Below, in pieces: positions 33,078-41,091 of a stretch of 64,000 nt of DNA. The stretch is from NCBI RefSeq assembly GCF_001423085.1, contig NZ_LMNU01000001.1, positions 1,122,897 to 1,186,896 on the forward strand. Direction: 5' to 3'. Position 1 is the first letter of the stretch. The number at the start of each line of letters is the position of its first letter. This DNA is from Methylobacterium sp. Leaf125 (GTDB lineage: Bacteria > Pseudomonadota > Alphaproteobacteria > Rhizobiales > Beijerinckiaceae). The notes beneath the pieces were generated by a model. The model was not told the DNA's origin, searched no databases, and saw nothing but the letters and a program-made list of their open reading frames with translations. Both the position numbers and the translations under genes were made by a program.

Positions 33078-34301
33078 TCAGAGCAGGTGCGGTTCGGCGC
33101 GGAAGCGGCAGGACGGATCGTGCGGCAAGACCGTCGGGAAGTCGGTGGCCGGACGCGTCCGGGCGATGCCGGCATAGACCTCCATGATCTGCCGGCCCAC
33201 CGCGCGCCAGGAATAGACCCGGCGGCACTCGGCCAAGCCGTCCGCGGCGAGGCGCTTGCGCAGGGGCGCGTCCTCGATCACCCGGGCGAGGGCCTCGGCC
33301 AGGGCCGGCACGTCGCCCGGCTGGACCAGGAGGCCGTTCTCGTCGTCGCGCAGGCAGTCCGAGACGCCGACCGAGTGGGTCGAGACCACCGCGAGCCCGG
33401 CCGCCATCGCCTCCAGGATCGTGTTGGAGAACCCCTCCGCATAGGTCGGCGACACGAAGACGTCTGCCGCCCGGTAGAGGTCCGGCACGGTGTCGTAGTC
33501 GGCGTAGCCGGTGAAGCGGATCTCGGCCTCGGAGAAGTTCAAGTCCGCCGCGCGGGCCTTCGAGGATTCCACGTCGGGCCCGATGCCGGAGATGATCGCC
33601 TCGAACGGGATCGCGCGGGCGCGCACGAGCGCCAGGGCGTCGATGAAGTCGAGCACGCCTTTCCGGCGGTCGACGCGGCCGTGATAGAACAGCCGCACCG
33701 GACCGGGATGGTCGCCGGGCCCCGGCGTGAAACGCGCGGTGTCGACGGCGCCGGGCACGATGGTGAAGCGGGCGGGGTCCGAGCCGAGCCGGTCGCAGAC
33801 CTCCTGGACGAAGGAGGCGCCGCCGATCAGCAGGGCGTTGGCATGGGCCAGCACCTCGCACATGGCGACCCGGTGGGTCTCGCAGCAGGAGCCGACCCAG
33901 TGGCCGTCGCCGCCCTGGATCGAGACCACGTTCGGCACGCCGATTGTCCGCGAGGCCAGGAGTGTGGCCCAGCCGGTCGGGTAGCCGTACTGCGCGTGCA
34001 GGATGTCGAAGGGCTTCCGGGCGTGTTCGGCGCGGATCGTCGCCACCATGGTGTCGATGTCGCGCTCGAAATCGCCGCTCTCCTGCTCGCCCACCTGTTC
34101 CAGGCCGATGACGGTGACGCCCGGCACGGCGGGGGGCGGGCCGCCGCCGTAGACGCGGGTGCCGAAGGCGTCGCCGCGGTACTGGGAGATCATCGTCACG
34201 TCGTGGCCGGCCTCGACCAGCTCGCGCAGGAGATTCTGCGCGTAGACGCTCATGCCGGAGATCGCCGGGAAGTAGCGGCGCGAGACGAAGCAGATCCTCA
34301 C
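33078..34301 (-). CDS. GT4-family glycosyltransferase
   Basis: A 407-residue GT-B enzyme. The first Rossmann domain opens with RICFVSRRYFPAISGMSVYAQNLLRELVEAGHDV, the second has YHGRVDRRKGVLDFIDAL for nucleotide-sugar binding and EGFSNTILEAMAAG, the E-x7-E motif of retaining GT4 enzymes. It starts at GTG 34301, preceded by GGGAG, in a GTGA overlap with the stop of the TIM-barrel gene; an ATG ten codons upstream would lengthen the overlap. MshA and BshA, which start mycothiol and bacillithiol, are GT4 enzymes partnered with PIG-L deacetylases, as here. A cyclitol or other sugar acceptor is likely. Confidence 0.88.
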   Translation of the reverse strand: MRICFVSRRYFPAISGMSVYAQNLLRELVEAGHDVTMISQYRGDAFGTRVYGGGPPPAVPGVTVIGLEQVGEQESGDFERDIDTMVATIRAEHARKPFDILHAQYGYPTGWATLLASRTIGVPNVVSIQGGDGHWVGSCCETHRVAMCEVLAHANALLIGGASFVQEVCDRLGSDPARFTIVPGAVDTARFTPGPGDHPGPVRLFYHGRVDRRKGVLDFIDALALVRARAIPFEAIISGIGPDVESSKARAADLNFSEAEIRFTGYADYDTVPDLYRAADVFVSPTYAEGFSNTILEAMAAGLAVVSTHSVGVSDCLRDDENGLLVQPGDVPALAEALARVIEDAPLRKRLAADGLAECRRVYSWRAVGRQIMEVYAGIARTRPATDFPTVLPHDPSCRFRAEPHLL

Positions 34302-35143
34302 GCGGAGGCTCCCGGGTTCGGATTGCGGCAATCGCGGAGGTATTTCAGCGAGGCCGGTACCATCAGGTCGGCCCGGTGGCTCTCGCGGGAGAGCTCCACG
34401 CAGATCAACCGGTCGAACCGGATCGCGTCGAGGGCCGCCAGCACGCCCGGCACGTCCATGTCACCCTCGCCGAAGGGCAGGTGGATGTGGACGCCCCGCG
34501 CCATGTCCTCGATCGCCACGGTGCCGAGGCGGTCGGCGAATTCCGCGACCGCCACCGCCGGGTCGCGCTCGCCGGTGACGAGGCAGTGGCCGGTGTCGAG
34601 GGCGAGCTTCAGCCCCGGCAGGTCGAGGGCGGCGTAGTCGTCCAGGGTCTCGATCAGCATGCCGGGCTCGGGCTCCAGGCAGGCGACCACGTTCTGCGCG
34701 GCGGCGTAGGCGACGATCTCGGTCAGCCCCTCCCGCAGCCAGCCCTGGGCCTCGGTGGGATCGATGCCAGGCTTCGGCACGCCGGCCCAGAACGAGACCG
34801 CCTCGGAATGCAGGATCGCCGCGATGTCGACGGCGCGCTTGAGGAAGCCGATCCGGCGGGCCCGGCCGGCGGCATCGCCGCTCACCAGGGTCGGCTCGTG
34901 CTTGGCCTTGGGGTCGAGGAGGAAGCGCGCGCCGGTCTCGATCACCGAGCCCAGGCCGAGGCGCTGGAGCCGGCTCGACACGCGCTGCGCCTCCGGCCGC
35001 CAGCTCTCGGCGAAGGGGTCGAGGTGGTGGATGTCGAGGGTCAGCGCCACGCCCTGGTAGCCGGCCTCGGCGATGAGATCGATCGCATCGTCGAGGCGGT
35101 GATGGGCGGTGCCGTTGGTGTTGTAGGCGAAGCGCAGGCTCAT
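34298..35143 (-). CDS. Sugar phosphate isomerase/epimerase-like TIM-barrel protein
   Basis: A 281-residue xylose-isomerase-like (AP endonuclease 2 superfamily) TIM barrel. Metal-binding residues of the superfamily are seen as Glu in CLEPEPGMLIE, Asp and His in LALDTGHCLVTG, and Glu near the end in ICVELSRE; HIHLPFGEGDMD carries the paired His and Asp. IolE, IolI and related cyclitol enzymes share this fold, so an inosose or cyclitol isomerase or dehydratase is a reasonable guess next to an inositol synthase and a Gfo/Idh/MocA oxidoreductase. The gene overlaps the YcaO gene by ATGA and the GT4 gene by GTGA. Confidence 0.85.
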   Translation of the reverse strand: MSLRFAYNTNGTAHHRLDDAIDLIAEAGYQGVALTLDIHHLDPFAESWRPEAQRVSSRLQRLGLGSVIETGARFLLDPKAKHEPTLVSGDAAGRARRIGFLKRAVDIAAILHSEAVSFWAGVPKPGIDPTEAQGWLREGLTEIVAYAAAQNVVACLEPEPGMLIETLDDYAALDLPGLKLALDTGHCLVTGERDPAVAVAEFADRLGTVAIEDMARGVHIHLPFGEGDMDVPGVLAALDAIRFDRLICVELSRESHRADLMVPASLKYLRDCRNPNPGASA

Positions 35144-36729
35144 GCGGCACGGCCCTGCTGGGCCAGACGGAACGGCGCGTGGTGCGATTCCGGCTCGCGG
35201 TAGAGCGGGTAGTGCGCGCCGACGATCCGGTCGGCGAGGGCGGTGTCGAACAGCGGCTGGCCGCCGAAGCGCTCGATCGCCTCCGGGGGCAGGCGCACGG
35301 GCTTGAGGGTGTCGGTGGCCGCGCCGAAACGGATCAGCGGGTGGTCGCGGTCGATGAGCTTCTGCGTGTTGCGCGCGCCGATGCGGTGGTAGCTCATGGT
35401 CTCGACCTCGAGCCCCGGCACGATGGCCTTGACCACGCCGACGCCGCCGCCGGGCGGCGAGCAATCGACGTAGAGGACGTCGAAGCCGGCCTGCTCCAGG
35501 CGCTCGCGGGCGATGCGGCCGCGGGCGTGGCCGTCCGGCGCCTCCGTGGTCGGCAGGTCGGTGAAGCGCTTGGTCGAGCGCTCGGAATAGACGGTGTCGC
35601 GCAGGGTGGCGGCGATGCCCTCCGGCGGCTGCACGATCCATTCGAGCATCGCCTTGAGGGCGCGGCTCTCCTCGAGATCGAGGCTCGGCAGCGCCTTGTC
35701 GATGAAGGCCTTGACGTAGCCCGGGGGCGTGACCCGTTCGGCGAAGGAGAGCGGCCCATGGCCGAAGGCCTTGCGCACGCGGGCGGCCTGGAATTCGAGG
35801 AGCGCCTTGCGCAGGGCCCGCTCGCGATCCGGATCGCAGGCCTCGCCGCAGGCCGAGAGGGCGATCGGCACCGGCGTGTCGGCGAGGTTGCGGTCGTGGC
35901 CGACGACGTAGAGGTTGGTCAGGCCGAACTGGTCGGTGGCGAATTTCGGCAGGGCCTTGATCCCGAGCTCGTCCAGCCGGTCGAGCATGCCGCGCGTCTC
36001 GGGGCCGAGGCCCTCCGAGAGATCGAGCATCACGCCCTGGTCGAGGGCCCGGAACAGCAGGCCGTTGCCGTCGCGCTGCAGCAGTTCGAGCAGGCCGTGG
36101 CCCAGTGCGAACGGCACGTCCGGCCCGGCGCCGAGACCGTTGGTGATGAGGTTGGTGAAGGGCTTGTAGCCCTCCGACAGCTCGAAATAGTCGGTGGCGG
36201 CGATGTCGAGCGGCATCAGCACCGTCTCGCCGCTGCGGGCGCGGAGGGTGGGCGTCCATTCGAGGGTGGTGCCGCGCCCCACCGGGCTGCCGGCCGGCAG
36301 GCAGAGCGTCAGGGGATCCGCCACCGCGCCGGCGCCGTAGACGCGCACGAGGTCGTCGTAGCTGGCGCGCTCCTTCTTGCGCGGCATCACGGCGAGCGAC
36401 GGCATCAGGTTCTCGGCGATCTCCGCCACCGCGCCGATGATGGCCTCGTCGTCGGTGGCGCCGTAGCCGATGCCGCTCGGCATGGCGCCGACGAAGAACG
36501 GGTCGTCGAGGAACAGCGACACGAACCAGACCGGGATGCCGGTGCGGTCGAGGGGCGCCAGGGGGAAGCCGACGATGCGGCCCTCCGGCAGGATGTCGAG
36601 ATAGGTGCGCACGGGCTCGGGTAGAGCGGCCGGGAGGCCCTCGATCCGGCGGGGGGCGCCGTGGGTGTAGGCGCGCGGCGCCTTGATCCGGCTGTGGCGG
36701 GCGCGGTCGTCCTGGTCCTGCTCGTTCAC
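35140..36729 (-). CDS. Stand-alone YcaO-family ATP-dependent enzyme
   Basis: A 529-residue YcaO protein from a GTG start. The ATP-binding features are recognisable: YGATDDEAIIGAVAEIAEN with the E103-x-x-E106 pair, GHGLLELLQRD (211-220, where most have ElxERD), ALLEFQAARVR around 309-318, and VVKAIVPGLE at 432-441. It lacks the C-terminal PxPxP tail of azoline-forming cyclodehydratases, and there is no E1-like partner, TfuA or precursor peptide next to it. YcaO enzymes phosphorylate an amide oxygen to allow azoline, thioamide or amidine formation. Here the amide may be in a small molecule or a protein. It is the central gene of the cyclitol operon, coupled to the isomerase gene. Confidence 0.88.
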   Translation of the reverse strand: MNEQDQDDRARHSRIKAPRAYTHGAPRRIEGLPAALPEPVRTYLDILPEGRIVGFPLAPLDRTGIPVWFVSLFLDDPFFVGAMPSGIGYGATDDEAIIGAVAEIAENLMPSLAVMPRKKERASYDDLVRVYGAGAVADPLTLCLPAGSPVGRGTTLEWTPTLRARSGETVLMPLDIAATDYFELSEGYKPFTNLITNGLGAGPDVPFALGHGLLELLQRDGNGLLFRALDQGVMLDLSEGLGPETRGMLDRLDELGIKALPKFATDQFGLTNLYVVGHDRNLADTPVPIALSACGEACDPDRERALRKALLEFQAARVRKAFGHGPLSFAERVTPPGYVKAFIDKALPSLDLEESRALKAMLEWIVQPPEGIAATLRDTVYSERSTKRFTDLPTTEAPDGHARGRIARERLEQAGFDVLYVDCSPPGGGVGVVKAIVPGLEVETMSYHRIGARNTQKLIDRDHPLIRFGAATDTLKPVRLPPEAIERFGGQPLFDTALADRIVGAHYPLYREPESHHAPFRLAQQGRAA

Positions 36730-36748
36730 GGTCGTGGTGTTCCGTTCC

Positions 36749-37762
36749 TCAGGGCAACGCGGCGTAGGCGCGGGCCAGCAAGCGCATGGTGTGAAGGTCG
36801 CGGGTCGCGCTGTAGGCCTCGCGCTCCGCCGGCCGGCGCAGGGCCGAGCCGAAGGCCTTCACCTGTTCGAGGAAAGGCGAGGCCTCCCCGTCGAAGGGCA
36901 GAGTGTCGGACAGGCCGGTTGACCCGTCGGTGAACGAAAGGCTGCCGCCCGCCACCTGGCCCATCGTGTCGATGGCCGTCAGCAGGCCCCCGGTGCCGGT
37001 CACTTCGAGACGGCGGCGGGGCAGGGCGTCCGGGCAATTGTAGGCGACGTGCAGGTTGGCGAGGACGCCGGAGGGCGTGCGCCCGATCAGGAGGGCGCCG
37101 TCGTCGACGGCGTAGTCCTGCGCCCGCGCCTGGGTCAGGGCGGCGAGGTCGTGGATCGATTCGTCGAGGAGGAAATCGACGAGATCGAGGCCGTGCGGAG
37201 CGAGATCCATCAGGGCGCCGCCGCCGGCCTTGGCCGGGTCGATGCGCCAGTTGTCCTGGCCGGCGAAGGACGTCCACGTGCTCGGCAGCCAGCAGGCATA
37301 GACGATGCGGATCGCCGTGACGGTCCCGAGCCGGCCCGCGCGGATCGCGTCCCGCATGGCCCGGTGGGCCGGGTGGTGGCGCTGGTCGAAGGCGGTGCCG
37401 TAGAACGTCTCCCCGCCGCGCAGCGCCGCGACCATGGCCTCGGCCTCGTCGAGGGAGGCCGCCATCGGCTTCTCGCACAGGATCGCCTTGCCGGAGCCCG
37501 CCAGCGCCTCGATCGCCTCCCGGTGCAGATGGTTAGGGGTGGCGACGTAGACGGCCTCGACCTCCGGATCGTTCACGAGGTCTTCGAGCCGCGCATAGGC
37601 CCGGGCGCCCTCGGCCTCGGCCGCCGCGCGGGAGGCCTCGCCTGGATCCGCGACGGCGACGAGCCGATGCCCGGCCGCGCGGATGCCCGGCGCCATGTAG
37701 TCGCGTGCGACCCAGCCGTAGCCGACGATGCCCCAGGCGACGGGGTCCTGCTCCGACGCCAT
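36749..37762 (-). CDS. Gfo/Idh/MocA family oxidoreductase
   Basis: A 337-residue NAD(P)-dependent dehydrogenase. The Rossmann motif is WGIVGYGWVARDY (10-22), the signature ILCEKPMA with Lys98 supplies the catalytic lysine, and the C-terminal alpha/beta domain has GGGALMDLAPHGLDLVDFLL with the Asp and His used in catalysis. Inositol 2-dehydrogenase and aminocyclitol dehydrogenases belong here. Next to an inositol-1-phosphate synthase it most likely oxidises a cyclitol or glycosylated cyclitol. The ATG at 37762 shares its A with the TGA of the methyltransferase gene, and the YcaO GTG follows after 19 bp. Confidence 0.9.
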   Translation of the reverse strand: MASEQDPVAWGIVGYGWVARDYMAPGIRAAGHRLVAVADPGEASRAAAEAEGARAYARLEDLVNDPEVEAVYVATPNHLHREAIEALAGSGKAILCEKPMAASLDEAEAMVAALRGGETFYGTAFDQRHHPAHRAMRDAIRAGRLGTVTAIRIVYACWLPSTWTSFAGQDNWRIDPAKAGGGALMDLAPHGLDLVDFLLDESIHDLAALTQARAQDYAVDDGALLIGRTPSGVLANLHVAYNCPDALPRRRLEVTGTGGLLTAIDTMGQVAGGSLSFTDGSTGLSDTLPFDGEASPFLEQVKAFGSALRRPAEREAYSATRDLHTMRLLARAYAALP

Positions 37763-38946
37763 CACCAGCGCTCCGGAAGGTCGACATAGGTCCGGTCGCG
37801 GACCCGGTCGGCCTCGGGCGAATCGAGGTCGCCCTGCCAGTCGAGACTGTCCGGCCCGGCATAGGTCGACGGATAGGTGGCACGGGCGGCGTACTCGGCC
37901 TCGTAGCGCTCGGAGGGCCAGCGGATCGCGTGTTCCGCGCCGCCCTCGGAGACGAAGAGCGGGTTGATGCGCAGGGTCCGGCCCGGGCGCGGCACGGTAA
38001 TGCCGTCGATCACGGGGCGGGGGGCCGGGCGCATGCCCGGGCCCGCCACCACCGAGAAGGCCTCGCAGCCGGTCAGGTCCTGGGGCTTGCGGGGGGAGGG
38101 GGCGCGCCGCTCCAGCATGGCCCGCGTCAGGTCGTCGTCGTCGTAGACGAGACCGTCGGGGAAGAGCTCGTCGATCTCGGCCGCCGAGACGGCGCGACCC
38201 GCCGAGAAGCCCGGTCGGTCGCTGTTGTGGATGTGGCTGACGGCAAGCCAGCCGTCGTCGCCGGCATTCTGGCGCAGGCATTCCAGCACCTCGGCCTTGC
38301 GGTCGAGGAAGTAGAAGGCGTCGTTGCAGACCACGAGGTCGACCGGCGCGTCCGGGATCGGCCAGTGGGGCGAATGGGCATCGAAGCAGACGAGCTGTGC
38401 CGACTTGCCCACCACCCAGTGGCGCGCGACCCAGAGCTTCGCGAAGACGACGTCGGCGCCCGAGACCTTGATGCCGCGGGTCTGGAATTCGCGCAGGTAG
38501 TGGCCGATGCCGCAGGCGAACTCGAAGACGCAGACCGGGTTGTTCCAGTGCGCTTCGAGCAGGGTGAGGCCGGCCAGGAAGGTCGGGTCGGTCCAGCGAT
38601 GCAGGAAGTAGTCGCCGACCCGGCCCCAGCCGAGGAGCCGCACCGCATCGCGCAGGGAATGCTTGTCCCGCGCGCGCACGAGTTCGTGCAGCTCCAGAGG
38701 GTCGGCCGGCGGCCCGGTCCACCAGTCGTCCTGGTCGGCGAGCAGACCTTCGAGGGCGAGGTCCGCCTCGCCGGCATCGAGCCGCTTTAGCGTCTGCGCG
38801 ACGAGGTCGGCGCGGTTGGTGCGCAGGTAGGGGATGCCGTCGATCACCGGCCAGCGCGCGCCGCTCTCCGCCTCGCGCAGCGAGTGGGGGGTATCGGCCT
38901 TGAGGGGCTCGCCGGTCTCCGGCGAGCGAAGATCGAAGGGGATCAT
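37762..38946 (-). CDS. SAM-dependent methyltransferase-like protein with Trm112-like N-terminus
   Basis: About 394 residues. The first 45 residues (MIPFDLRSPETG, then RWPVIDGIPYLR) look like a Trm112-type module without its cysteines. The core has a class I SAM loop CVFEFACGIGHYLREF (139-154), then VSGADVVFAKLWVAR and PVDLVVCNDAFYFL, the order of a Methyltransf_11/25 domain. A C-terminal extension of about 150 residues is of unknown function. It could methylate a cyclitol oxygen or another position of the operon product. It follows the HD-domain gene after 31 bp and overlaps the oxidoreductase gene. Confidence 0.78.
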   Translation of the reverse strand: MIPFDLRSPETGEPLKADTPHSLREAESGARWPVIDGIPYLRTNRADLVAQTLKRLDAGEADLALEGLLADQDDWWTGPPADPLELHELVRARDKHSLRDAVRLLGWGRVGDYFLHRWTDPTFLAGLTLLEAHWNNPVCVFEFACGIGHYLREFQTRGIKVSGADVVFAKLWVARHWVVGKSAQLVCFDAHSPHWPIPDAPVDLVVCNDAFYFLDRKAEVLECLRQNAGDDGWLAVSHIHNSDRPGFSAGRAVSAAEIDELFPDGLVYDDDDLTRAMLERRAPSPRKPQDLTGCEAFSVVAGPGMRPAPRPVIDGITVPRPGRTLRINPLFVSEGGAEHAIRWPSERYEAEYAARATYPSTYAGPDSLDWQGDLDSPEADRVRDRTYVDLPERW

Positions 38947-38977
38947 GACGGGGCGCCCGCGCGGTCGCGAGGTGAAA

Positions 38978-39901
38978 TCACGGGATCTGCATGTCCTTGA
39001 GCACGCGGTCGTGGAAGCCTTTCACCGGACCCGCATGGACGAGCTCCATCTCGTCGAGAACCGTGCCCATGGTCAGGGTCGCGGCCCGCAGGTGCTGGGC
39101 GATCTGCAGCACGCGGTCGATGCAGTCGGCCGCGTGGAAGGCCCGGCCTTCCGCCGTGGCGTCGTCGGGCAGGACGCTGCGCGCCCGCTCGACCGTCTCG
39201 CGCAGGGCTGGGTCGAGTTCGTCGAGCGCCCATTGCGTGGTGCGGGCCATGATCGGCAGGAGGTGGTCGCCCAACAGCATCTCGCCGGTAAAGCCGGCAT
39301 CCGGCATCGCGGCATTGTGGAAGTGATGGGCCATGGCGGCGAGGAAGACCTGGGTCGGGTCGGCTCGGTAGAACGGGCTCAGCACGACGCCGTAGACCGC
39401 CACCATCAGGCAATGCTCGGCATGGTTCTCCGGCGGCTCCAGCAGGATGCGGGGCTTGCCGGGGCAGGTGACGCCGGCGCGGGGCTGATGCGCCAGGGCG
39501 GCGACGAAGCCCGGCAGGGGACCCGGCACGAAGCTTTCCGGCGCGCGCAGGGCCCCCCGGAGGCGGTCCCGCAGGCTGGAGGCGACGCTGTCGGTGACGG
39601 CATCGAAACCCGCCACCAGGACATCCGCCGTTGCCCGCTCGTCGAGCCCGGCGGCGCTGAGGAACGCGGCGTCGAGATCGCAGAGGCGGGCCGCGGCGAG
39701 GGCCTTGGCGGTGATGTCGAGGGCGACGGCCTCTGGCGCGGCGCCCCCGGTGAGAGCGCCCCAGCCTTGCGCGAACAGGCGCTCGGCGATGGAGCCCGTC
39801 CGCCCGGCGGCGTGCACGCGCTTGAGGTCGTTGACCTCGACGAGGAGGGCGCGAAGCGCCAGCGGGGCCGCGGGACCGGCGCCCTCCGTCTGCGTCGACA
39901 T
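38978..39901 (-). CDS. HD-domain-like protein in the cyclitol operon
   Basis: A 307-residue protein. Residues 10-130 are helical and unassigned. From about 150 on, PENHAEHCLMVAVYGVVLS (His160, His163), LAAMAHHFHNAAMPDAG (His192-His193, His195, Asp201) and HAADCIDRVL (Asp259, Asp262) suggest the metal-binding core of an HD fold, with His-His in place of the usual His-Asp pair. HD enzymes include phosphohydrolases and the mixed-valent di-iron oxygenases such as myo-inositol oxygenase. Either a phosphatase for inositol phosphate or an oxygenase for a cyclitol would fit next to Ino1. The ATG overlaps the Ino1 stop (TGATG). Confidence 0.7.
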   Translation of the reverse strand: MSTQTEGAGPAAPLALRALLVEVNDLKRVHAAGRTGSIAERLFAQGWGALTGGAAPEAVALDITAKALAAARLCDLDAAFLSAAGLDERATADVLVAGFDAVTDSVASSLRDRLRGALRAPESFVPGPLPGFVAALAHQPRAGVTCPGKPRILLEPPENHAEHCLMVAVYGVVLSPFYRADPTQVFLAAMAHHFHNAAMPDAGFTGEMLLGDHLLPIMARTTQWALDELDPALRETVERARSVLPDDATAEGRAFHAADCIDRVLQIAQHLRAATLTMGTVLDEMELVHAGPVKGFHDRVLKDMQIP

Positions 39902-41091
39902 CAGTGCGTGCCGAGCCACTCGAGCAGCATGGTCTGCTGCTTGCCGAAGTCATGCTCGGGGCCGTGGCCGTTCTTCACCATCGGGGCCTTGAAGAAGCTC
40001 GAGAGCTGCTCCTGGACACCGCCGTCGCCGCGCTGCTTGGCGAGCTCGAGGACGCGGGCGATCTCGATGACGAGGGGGGCGGCCAGGATCGAGTCCTTGC
40101 AGAGGAAGTTGACCTTGATCTGCATCCGCTGGCCCATGAAGCCGCTGACATCGATGTTGTCCCAGGCTTCCTTGTCGTCACCGCGGGGGCGGTAATAGTG
40201 GATGTGCACGAGGTGGTCCTCGACCGGGTAGCCGAGGATCGAGTCGAGCACCGTGCCCTTGGTGTTGAGCTTCGACTGGAGCGAGTCCTTGTCGTTCAGG
40301 GCCAGACCGTCGCGGTTGCCGAGGATGTTGGTGGAGAACCAGCCGTCCACGTGCAGGGCGCGGGCCTTGAGGGCCGGGGCCAGGACCGTCTTCATCATGG
40401 TCTGGCCGGTCTTGCCGTCCTTGCCGGCCACGGGGACGTTCATCTCCTTGGCCAGTTCGAGCAGGGCCGGCACATCGGCGGCCACGCTCGGGGTGAAGTT
40501 GGCGTAGGGCACGCCGCTCTTGATCGCCGCATAGGCGTAGAGCATCGCCGGGCTGATCGACTCGTCGCTGCTGTCGAGGCCCTTCTCGAAGGCGGCCGTC
40601 GAGTTCAGGGTCGGGTCGGACAGATCGGGCCAGCGCTCGGTGGAGGCGAGGTTGATGACCACGACCTCGTCGAGATTGCTCTCGGCCTTGAAGCGGCGCA
40701 GGTCGTTGGCGATGACCGAGACCGCCTCGCGGTGATCCTTGGCGACGATGCGGTTGGCACCCTCGATGTTCTTGCAGAACTTGGCGCTGCCGACGGCCGG
40801 CCAGGGCTTGATGCCCTTCAGGACCTGGGCGCCATTCTCGATATCCTGCGCGGTGAGAACGCCGTGGCCGGTGGCGGCGGAGGCGAGGTCATCGTCGTTC
40901 AGATCCCATCCGCCGAACACGAGGTCCTTGTAGTCGGCCATCCCGGCGACCGGGACGCCCGCCAGGGGCAGGCCATCGAGGCGGTTCGATCCGGATTTAA
41001 TCATCTCGATGCCTGCGATGGCGGTGGTGGCGACAGCGCCACCCATGCCAACGAACGCAACGCCGACGCGGCGACCGGTCTGCATGCTCAT
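39901..41091 (-). CDS. ino1: Inositol-3-phosphate synthase (Ino1)
   Basis: A 396-residue NAD-dependent enzyme that converts glucose 6-phosphate to 1L-myo-inositol 1-phosphate. It opens with VGVAFVGMGGAVATTAIAG, the NAD-binding strand. Active-site blocks are FTPSVAADVPALLELA, PVAGKDGKTGQTMMKTVLAP, WFSTNILGNRDGLALNDKDS and YRPRGDDKEAWDNIDVSGF, all standard for Ino1. The length matches the bacterial/archaeal short form. It is the first gene of the eleven-gene operon. The start ATG at 41091 gives MSMQTGRRVG; the next ATG two codons on is equally possible. A CtrA box lies 181 bp upstream. Confidence 0.95.
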   Translation of the reverse strand: MSMQTGRRVGVAFVGMGGAVATTAIAGIEMIKSGSNRLDGLPLAGVPVAGMADYKDLVFGGWDLNDDDLASAATGHGVLTAQDIENGAQVLKGIKPWPAVGSAKFCKNIEGANRIVAKDHREAVSVIANDLRRFKAESNLDEVVVINLASTERWPDLSDPTLNSTAAFEKGLDSSDESISPAMLYAYAAIKSGVPYANFTPSVAADVPALLELAKEMNVPVAGKDGKTGQTMMKTVLAPALKARALHVDGWFSTNILGNRDGLALNDKDSLQSKLNTKGTVLDSILGYPVEDHLVHIHYYRPRGDDKEAWDNIDVSGFMGQRMQIKVNFLCKDSILAAPLVIEIARVLELAKQRGDGGVQEQLSSFFKAPMVKNGHGPEHDFGKQQTMLLEWLGTH

